A DNA stretch of 64,000 nucleotides from a bacterium (GTDB lineage: Bacteria; Electryoneota; RPQS01). Under the pieces are notes generated by a model that had not been told where the DNA came from, made no database searches, and worked only from the letters and a program-made list of their open reading frames with translations. The translations under genes were made by a program, and so were the position numbers. Below are positions 58,241 to 64,000 of the stretch, piece by piece. The stretch's first letter is position 1. Each line of letters opens with the position of its first letter. Where the stretch lies: contig DASXUQ010000002.1 in the NCBI GenBank assembly GCA_036504735.1, positions 248,001-312,000 of the forward strand, in the 5' to 3' direction.

Positions 58241-58693
58241 TTACTTCACGCCCAGGAGTTCGACTTCGAAGACCAGGGTCGAATTGGGGGGGATGGCACC
58301 GGGGAAGCCGCGTTCGCCGTAAGCGAGTTGCGGCGGAATGAACAGCTTGCGGGTGCCGCCGACTTTCATCGAGCCCACACCTTCATCCCAGCCCTTGATC
58401 ACGCGGCCCTGTCCGATGGGAAACTCGAACGGCTGGTTGCGATCCTTGGAACTGTCAAACTTCTTGCCATCGGTCAGCCAACCCGTGTAGTGCACGGAGA
58501 CGGTCTGTCCCGACTGCGGCGAGGGGCCGGTTCCGACTTTGACATCGACATATTTGAGGCCGCTGGCCGTGGTAACGGTATCCGTTTTAGCTCCTTCGGC
58601 TTTTGCGCCGCTTTTAGCGCCCGCCTTGTTGCAGCCACCGACACTGAAGACGAGGAGGCTGGCGGCGAGCATGATCATGATAAAACGCGCCAT
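58241..58693 (-). CDS. Lipoprotein FKBP-type peptidyl-prolyl isomerase
   Basis: About 150 residues from the ATG at 58693 (AGGGAA eight bases upstream). A lipoprotein signal ends [11 protein letters not shown] (lipobox Cys). [15 protein letters not shown] linker and one FKBP domain follow: [80 protein letters not shown]. All the usual active-site aromatic residues appear present. It catalyses prolyl cis-trans isomerisation at the membrane face of the periplasm and would aid folding of exported beta-rich proteins. Confidence 0.95.
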   Translation of the reverse strand: MARFIMIMLAASLLVFSVGGCNKAGAKSGAKAEGAKTDTVTTASGLKYVDVKVGTGPSPQSGQTVSVHYTGWLTDGKKFDSSKDRNQPFEFPIGQGRVIKGWDEGVGSMKVGGTRKLFIPPQLAYGERGFPGAIPPNSTLVFEVELLGVK

Positions 58694-58880
58694 GATGAAT
58701 TTCCCTGACACTTTCCGCTTGTTTTGGGTGTTAAAAGTCTATACCTTGGGAGTTAAGCGGCGATGCGCTTTGCTGTTCCCGCTCCGGTACGACAGAGACC
58801 ATTAATATAACAATATAAGCCATATTGTCAAGCTCGTTTTCAAATTACTCTGAGGCAACCCTTACGCAGGGAGGCATCCT

Positions 58881-60362
58881 GTGAATCCTCCGCAGTTTAT
58901 CCTCGAAATCAATACCCGTGTCTGGCTGCGCGAACTGGGAAGGGGGACTCCGCTCTCTTTGAGCAAGGTGCCGGAGAGTTTCTTCGAGGAGTGGCAAAAA
59001 CAGGGGTTTGACACCGTGTGGTTGATGGGCGTGTGGCTGCCCAGTCCGGGAAGCTACGATGCCGCGCTGAAAGATCCCTTTCTGCTCGAAGACTATCACC
59101 GCGCGCTGCCGGATTGGCGGAACGAAGATGTGGGCGGCTCTCCCTATGCCGTGCGCGGTTACACCGTAAATTCTGCTCTGGGCGGCGAAGCGGCGCTGGC
59201 GGATTTCCGTGCGCGGCTGGCCAAGCGTGGCATGCGGCTGCTGCTGGATTTTGTGCCGAACCATCTGGCCATTGACCACCCGTGGCTCAGCGCTCATCCC
59301 GAGTGGTTTGTGACAGGCACGGAAGCGGACGTAGTGCGGAACCCCGCACACTATTTCTGGATCACGACAGCCGAAGGGCCGCGAGCGATTGCTCATGGCC
59401 GCGATCCCTATTTTCCGCCGTGGACAGACTCGGCGCAGCTCAATTATCACGATCCGAATTTGCAGGCTGCCATGCGCGGCGAACTGGCGCGGCTGGCTAC
59501 CCTCTGCGACGGAGTACGCTGCGACATGGCCATGCTGGAACTGTCCGATGTGTTCGAGGAGATCTGGAAGCGGCGGCCCCTTGAGTTCTGGCCGCGAGCC
59601 ATTGCCGAGACGAAGAAGGTCAATCCCAATTTTTTTATGATGGCCGAGGTTTATTGGGGACTGGATGGCGTGCTGCGGAACATGGGCTTCGATGCCACCT
59701 ATGACAAGGAGTTGATGGACATCGTGGCCTATGGCAAGCCGCTGCGCCGCGCGATGTTCGACATCCCCGCGTCCGAGCACCGCCGCCGGGTGCGCTTCCT
59801 GGAGAATCACGATGAACCGCGGGTTGCGTCACGATTGGATCCGCCGCAGAACATCGCCGCCGCCACGTGGGTCTTTGCCTTGCCGACGGTGCGGCTGCTC
59901 TATGACGGACAGCTCGATGGCCGCAAAGTCCGCCTGCCAACGCAACTGCTCCGCGAGCCTGACGAGCCGGTGAACGCCGAACTCCGCGCGCGTTATGCGA
60001 CGCTGCTGCACACGCTCGAGCACCCTGCGGTGCGCAACGGGCATTGGCACCTGCTGAGTCCGCAGAGCGCGTGGGTGGGCAATATCACCTTTGAAGCTAT
60101 TCTCGGTCAGGCCTATGATTTGGACGACGCGCATCTGCGGATTTTCATCAACTGGTCAGAGAACCGCAGTCAGTGCTGGGTGCCGCTGGGCCTTGAAAGT
60201 CTGTCGGGAATGGAAGTAGAGCTGCACGACTTGGTGGGACCGAAGAGCTTTGTGCGCGACGGTATGGAGCTGATGATGCGCGGCCTGTACCTGGATCTTG
60301 AGCCGTGGGAAACGCACGTCTTCGAATGCGTGCTGCAGCCTGCCCCGGCGGCAAATGAATAG
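58881..60362 (+). CDS. GH13 alpha-amylase-family enzyme
   Basis: 493 residues from a GTG start at 58881, supported by GGGAGG six bases upstream. No signal peptide, so cytoplasmic. GH13 conserved regions: I DFVPNH (Asp123-His128), II GVRCDMAML with nucleophile Asp215, III MAEVYWG with acid/base Glu256, IV FLENHDEPR with His310-Asp311. The family covers amylases, sucrose phosphorylases, trehalose synthases and maltosyltransferases; this short form with a WLPSPGS segment resembles amylases of glycogen or maltodextrin metabolism. A link to the distant trehalose operon is possible but not shown. The C-terminal beta domain is present. Confidence 0.88.
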   Translation: MNPPQFILEINTRVWLRELGRGTPLSLSKVPESFFEEWQKQGFDTVWLMGVWLPSPGSYDAALKDPFLLEDYHRALPDWRNEDVGGSPYAVRGYTVNSALGGEAALADFRARLAKRGMRLLLDFVPNHLAIDHPWLSAHPEWFVTGTEADVVRNPAHYFWITTAEGPRAIAHGRDPYFPPWTDSAQLNYHDPNLQAAMRGELARLATLCDGVRCDMAMLELSDVFEEIWKRRPLEFWPRAIAETKKVNPNFFMMAEVYWGLDGVLRNMGFDATYDKELMDIVAYGKPLRRAMFDIPASEHRRRVRFLENHDEPRVASRLDPPQNIAAATWVFALPTVRLLYDGQLDGRKVRLPTQLLREPDEPVNAELRARYATLLHTLEHPAVRNGHWHLLSPQSAWVGNITFEAILGQAYDLDDAHLRIFINWSENRSQCWVPLGLESLSGMEVELHDLVGPKSFVRDGMELMMRGLYLDLEPWETHVFECVLQPAPAANE

Positions 60363-60384
60363 AGACGCTAAGATCCGGAATTGG

Positions 60385-60420
60385 AACAACAGACGCGCGG
60401 GAAACTGCGCGTCTGTTGTT
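60385..60420 (+). terminator. Terminator after the GH13 gene
   Basis: A 14-bp perfect stem AACAACAGACGCGC and complement with an 8-nt loop; the right arm itself ends in TGTTGTT. Confidence 0.75.
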
Positions 60421-60606
60421 CGGTTCAGCCAACGCGGAAACGGATATATATGTCCATTTTGCAAAATTGCTCAAATCCCTTGCGGATGGATGTGAATTTG
60501 CTTATTATTTAGCCGACCTCCTTTCGCTGATGTCTTTTTGCAGAGGATTCCCGAACGGAACCCTTTGCAAAGTGACACTCTTAGCAGCTCCAGAAAGGAT
60601 GGCACG

Positions 60607-62994
60607 ATGATTCCCTCCCCTCACTCTTTCCACCCTGCGGCTCCCCTCCCTGCCGCGTGTTTTCTGCTGACACCTTTCCAGACCATTCTAACTGCTTTTC
60701 GGGCTTGTGGTTACAAGTCGAGGCGGCTTATTGCCGTTTTGGCCTTGCTTGTGACTGCGAGCCCGCTTTTTGCCGCGTGGAATGCGTTGCCGGCCGGTCA
60801 GCCCGAAGTCGTCTCTCTGGCAGCCAGTGCGGACGGCCAGCGGCTATGGGTAAGTTTGCGCGATGCAGGGATCTGGAGGAGCAGCAACGGCGGAGAAACC
60901 TGGATTGAGGCAGACAGTTGCTTCGGAGAGTCCGATCAGGCCGGAACGGCCAATTTTGCGGCGGTAGATCCTGCCGGCGACACCCTCGTAGCCAATCTTC
61001 AGCGCGGACAAACGCGGGTACTGTACTCGACGTTCGACGGTGGGATCACGTGGCATGCCAGCACAAATACTCTGCTGCAAAATCTCCTCGGAGATATTCT
61101 GGTCATGCGGAGCCACCCGAACTTGTGGATCGCCTTAACCGACTTCTATGTGTGCCGCACCACAAACTACGGCCAGACATGGAGTGCCCCTACGGAAAAT
61201 CATCTGCCTCAGTGGTTGAGCGAAGACCCTCAGGTAGACGGCGGACTGTTTCTTATGAGTCGCTCCAGCTATCCGCACAGGTTGACGCGCAGCACCGACT
61301 ATGGGGCAACGTGGACAAGCAGTGTGCTGGGGACAGGAAGTTATGGATATCCCGGAGCGGCTGAACGCTTGAGCAACGGCGAAATCCTTATCCCGTTTTG
61401 CGATGGCATATCGTATTCGCTGGTGCGATCAACCGACAATGGCCAGTCGTGGAACCGTACGGTTCCCCTTTCCATCTACACGGATCCTTGGGAGACCAGT
61501 CTGTATTGTCTGGAAGACCGGGCCCATCCGGGACGGCTGTTTTTGACGACCGCGATGACGGGAGGACTCCGGCAATCTGAGGATTTCGGCCAGACATGGT
61601 GGCCAGCCGTCAATGGGACGCCACTGCACTTGACCCGTGCCCGGTGGTTGCAAGAGAATCCCTTCACGCGCATCATCTACGCCGACTTTGCCGACTACGG
61701 CTTGTTTGCCTATACCGCTCAAATTGAAACGTGGCAGCCCATCCCGCTGCCGCCGGTCGGAACACGCGCCGCGGTGCGGTTTGTGGGGGATGCCGTATTC
61801 TGCCAAAGCGACGGCGAGGTCGCTTTGCGCGAATGGGAAAGCGCGGATCCGTCTGCCGGCTGGCACGAAATCTCCATGCTGCCCAGTCGCGGAGACACGG
61901 TCGTCGAACGGAGTCCCGTGCTCTGCAAGAGCGGCGACACCCTGACGGCGATCATCGTGAAGACTCCCTCCAGCAACAGAACGTTGCATCTCTCCTATTT
62001 TACGCAAAGCACGGATGATGGCGAGAGCTGGCAATATGGGCCGCAACTTGACGTGAATCCGGACCCCACATGCATCCGGCCACTCACCACGCCGACAGGA
62101 TTGAAGCTGTTAGCGGCGCCGAATCATGCCATAGGTAACGCTCGACAGGACGTCTTTTTTTCCGCAGACACGGGCAGATCGTGGCGCACAACGACACGGC
62201 TCCCGAATAGCGGACTGATAGATGCCCTCTGGCTGGATTCCGCAATCTGGGTGATGGAAGGCTATGATGGGGAAGCGGTTCGCATCACCCGCACCACGAA
62301 CGAGGGCATCACGTGGAATTCTTTTTCCTTTCCCGCGCTTGCGAGTAACGTCGTCAGTCTGGCCGGACAGATGTTCTGCTTGACGCAAGGTTACTGCGCG
62401 CATTGGACCGGCCAGAACTGGAGTATCGTCTCCACGCTGCCTTTCTCGGCTCAGTTCAACGTCCGGTGGAGCCTGATCGGCATCTCCCTGCCCGACCCCC
62501 TGCTGTTTGCTGCCTGTGAAAACTCGAGTTCCTTATGGATGTCGGAGAATCTCGGCACCACTTGGCAAGCGCGGGATTACGAATTGCCCTGGCCGGGCCA
62601 AAACCATATGCTGTTCAACCTCCGCTATGATGCCGTGCATCAGCGGCTCTGGGCCAGCAGCGGCGTGGGTCTGTGCTATCTGGATCGGTCCGATTTTCTT
62701 TCCACCGGCAAGCCGTTAGTCTTCAAGCCTTCCGATTACGCGGTGTTGTCGGCATATCCCAATCCTTTCAACGGCAGTACGCGCATCCGCTTTGATCTTC
62801 TGACACGGCAGAAGGTGAAGCTGGATCTGTATGATCTGCAGGGACGGCATGTGCAAACCCTCTGCGATGAGATCCGGGACGCTGGACGTAATGAGATTGC
62901 CGTGAAAGGCGAGGGGCTGGCTTCGGGGACCTATTTTGTGAGATTGAACTCAGCGGAAACACAACGCACGGAAAAAATTCTGCTGTTAAAGTAA
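60607..62994 (+). CDS. Secreted Asp-box (BNR/sialidase-like) propeller protein with type IX sorting domain
   Basis: About 795 residues from the ATG at 60607 (AAAGGA seven bases upstream). The signal region is long (hydrophobic LIAVLALLVTASPLFA at about residues 39-54, after a basic stretch). Repeated Asp-boxes of the form S-x-D-x-G-x-T-W occur: SNGGETW, STFDGGITW, STDYGATW, STDNGQSW, SEDFGQTW, STDDGESW, SADTGRSW, SENLGTTW. They indicate a multi-bladed propeller as in VPS10/sialidase-like proteins. The type IX domain is YPNPFNGSTRIRFDL to EKILLLK. The catalytic Arg triad of true sialidases is not evident. The paralogue follows 21 bases downstream. Confidence 0.87.
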   Translation: MIPSPHSFHPAAPLPAACFLLTPFQTILTAFRACGYKSRRLIAVLALLVTASPLFAAWNALPAGQPEVVSLAASADGQRLWVSLRDAGIWRSSNGGETWIEADSCFGESDQAGTANFAAVDPAGDTLVANLQRGQTRVLYSTFDGGITWHASTNTLLQNLLGDILVMRSHPNLWIALTDFYVCRTTNYGQTWSAPTENHLPQWLSEDPQVDGGLFLMSRSSYPHRLTRSTDYGATWTSSVLGTGSYGYPGAAERLSNGEILIPFCDGISYSLVRSTDNGQSWNRTVPLSIYTDPWETSLYCLEDRAHPGRLFLTTAMTGGLRQSEDFGQTWWPAVNGTPLHLTRARWLQENPFTRIIYADFADYGLFAYTAQIETWQPIPLPPVGTRAAVRFVGDAVFCQSDGEVALREWESADPSAGWHEISMLPSRGDTVVERSPVLCKSGDTLTAIIVKTPSSNRTLHLSYFTQSTDDGESWQYGPQLDVNPDPTCIRPLTTPTGLKLLAAPNHAIGNARQDVFFSADTGRSWRTTTRLPNSGLIDALWLDSAIWVMEGYDGEAVRITRTTNEGITWNSFSFPALASNVVSLAGQMFCLTQGYCAHWTGQNWSIVSTLPFSAQFNVRWSLIGISLPDPLLFAACENSSSLWMSENLGTTWQARDYELPWPGQNHMLFNLRYDAVHQRLWASSGVGLCYLDRSDFLSTGKPLVFKPSDYAVLSAYPNPFNGSTRIRFDLLTRQKVKLDLYDLQGRHVQTLCDEIRDAGRNEIAVKGEGLASGTYFVRLNSAETQRTEKILLLK

Positions 62995-63015
62995 TTGTCG
63001 ATAAGGGGAGGGATG

Positions 63016-64000
63016 ATGCATTTACGTTATTGGCTCCTGCTGAGCGCCGGAGTACTGCTGAGTTGCAGTCCGCTCATGGCCGCATGGACACTTTTTCCCG
63101 CCGGGCAGCCGACCTATGGAGCGGCGATTGCCGATTCTTCCGGCCAGAAGATGCTTCTTAGCTCCGCTGTGGCAGGGATCTGGCAGACTGAAAATGGCGG
63201 TGGAGACTGGCAGCCTGTCAGTGACCGGTTTCCGCCGTATCACCGCATTGGGCACACCGATTTTGACGCGCTGGACGCTGCGGCGGACACTCTGCTGGCT
63301 TCAGTAGACGTTTACAGTCCCGCCGTGTCCGGCACGCTTTGCTTGCATGAATACAGCTTCGACGGAGGAAGAAGTTGGCGTATCCTTGCCGACAGTTCGA
63401 GCGACGAGTCAGGCGACGTCGCCTTCTGGCGGGTGCAGCACAATGTCTGGCTCCACCTGCGCAACGGTCGGTTTCTGCGTTCGCAAGATTTCGGTCAGAC
63501 ATGGGATACGGTCAGCACGACCCCGACAGGCTTTCAAGTCAAACTCTACCAGCCTTCCGGACAGGACAGCACGCTGTATTATGTTGCTCCGACGCGCGGC
63601 GAACTCTACCGGAGTGCCAATCTCGGTGATACGTGGACCCGCATTCTGTGCCTTGCGGATTATGTTCCGGGTTACTTAATGAATCTCCGCAGCATGGTAC
63701 GGGTTTCAACGGGGCGGCTCCTCGCAACTTTTGGTTCTGCTTGGGGAGCCAGATCGTGCGGAGTGCTGTCCTCATGGGATGATGGGCAGACGTGGGATAT
63801 TCTCGAAGGACTGGAATCGCAGATTCAAGATGCGGTGCAGATCGTCGAGGATGATTTCCAGCCGGGGTTGCTCTTTATGACGGGCAGATGTCCGGGCGGC
63901 CTTCTGCGTTCGACAGACGGTGGCGATTCATGGATGCCTTGCGGCAGCGGACTGCCGCAAGATACGGTGGGTGCGCTTTCACTGTACCAGAACCCCTTTA
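63016..64000 (+). CDS. Secreted Asp-box propeller protein, tandem paralogue (3' end outside window)
   Basis: 328 codons are visible and the frame is open at the edge. A signal peptide (HLRYWLLLSAGVLLSCSPLMA) is followed by AAWTLFPAGQP, matching the mature start of the preceding protein. Asp-boxes recur: SFDGGRSW, SQDFGQTW, SANLGDTW, SWDDGQTW, STDGGDSW. GGGGAGGG lies directly upstream of tandem ATGs; the second (63016) has better spacing. It is co-transcribed with, and duplicated from, the gene at 60607. A type IX tail is expected beyond the window but not seen. Confidence 0.85.
   Translation, partial: MHLRYWLLLSAGVLLSCSPLMAAWTLFPAGQPTYGAAIADSSGQKMLLSSAVAGIWQTENGGGDWQPVSDRFPPYHRIGHTDFDALDAAADTLLASVDVYSPAVSGTLCLHEYSFDGGRSWRILADSSSDESGDVAFWRVQHNVWLHLRNGRFLRSQDFGQTWDTVSTTPTGFQVKLYQPSGQDSTLYYVAPTRGELYRSANLGDTWTRILCLADYVPGYLMNLRSMVRVSTGRLLATFGSAWGARSCGVLSSWDDGQTWDILEGLESQIQDAVQIVEDDFQPGLLFMTGRCPGGLLRSTDGGDSWMPCGSGLPQDTVGALSLYQNPF

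Overview
The window looks like a piece of a GC-rich (roughly 58-60% by eye) bacterial chromosome from the FCB superphylum or a related uncultured lineage. The main clue is that at least six predicted secreted proteins end in the C-terminal sorting domain of type IX secretion (a Y/SPNPFN-type motif, a short beta-sandwich, then a K-ending tail). I cannot name a phylum. I see no rRNA, tRNA, CRISPR array, transposase or integrase, and no recognisable transcription factor or two-component gene. HU is the only DNA-binding protein I recognise.

Layout, left to right. 1-3764: a truncated membrane glycosyltransferase-like protein with TPRs and a secreted FG-GAP/ASPIC-UnbV protein, both leftward. 4018-4132: a possible small structured RNA with its own terminator. 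4628-6187: an HtrA/DegP protease. 6722-10250: two overlapping genes of unrecognised function and lower GC, isolated between terminators; this is the best candidate for an undescribed system. 10487-14718: a compact trehalose operon (DUF5752 protein, TreT-like synthase, OtsB, OtsA). 14872-18221: two leftward multiheme cytochromes, one with eight CxxCH motifs and a type IX sorting tail, the other a nine-CxxCH lipoprotein. 18840-25440: an outer-membrane barrel, a beta-helix T9SS cargo with a Cys-rich secreted protein, AlkA behind a Pmp-like beta-helix protein, and an MFS transporter.

25441-37431 (mostly leftward): a membrane-TPR protein, a CBS-domain protein, an M36-type metalloprotease, a methyltransferase with two tandem paralogous GT4 glycosyltransferases (surface glycan synthesis), a DUF5683 protein and another T9SS cargo. 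37553-42692: EtfA and EtfB, held apart by an Nmad2 protein, two GNAT acetyltransferases, two small membrane proteins and an outer-membrane-protein gene broken by one in-frame TGA. 42936-47557: a CPBP-family membrane protein, Sua5/YrdC, an M23 peptidase, an FmdB-type zinc ribbon and OsmC.

47801-64000 (mostly rightward): HU, a YceI protein, a small secreted protein, about 1.9 kb of repeat-rich non-coding DNA, CutA-DoxX, a coiled-coil protein, an M28 peptidase, about 1 kb of structured non-coding DNA, a T9SS cargo, a lipoprotein FKBP, a GH13 enzyme, and two tandem Asp-box (BNR) proteins, the second cut by the window edge.

The spacers are unusually rich in repeats: a mosaic of short palindromic modules, a family of G-run/C-run modules, a 2.2-copy tandem repeat of about 307 bp, and 7-8-nt iterated motifs lying just downstream of stop codons of leftward genes. 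Together the genes suggest a Gram-negative organism that displays many proteins on its surface, moves electrons through multiheme cytochromes and an electron-transfer flavoprotein, and makes trehalose by two routes.
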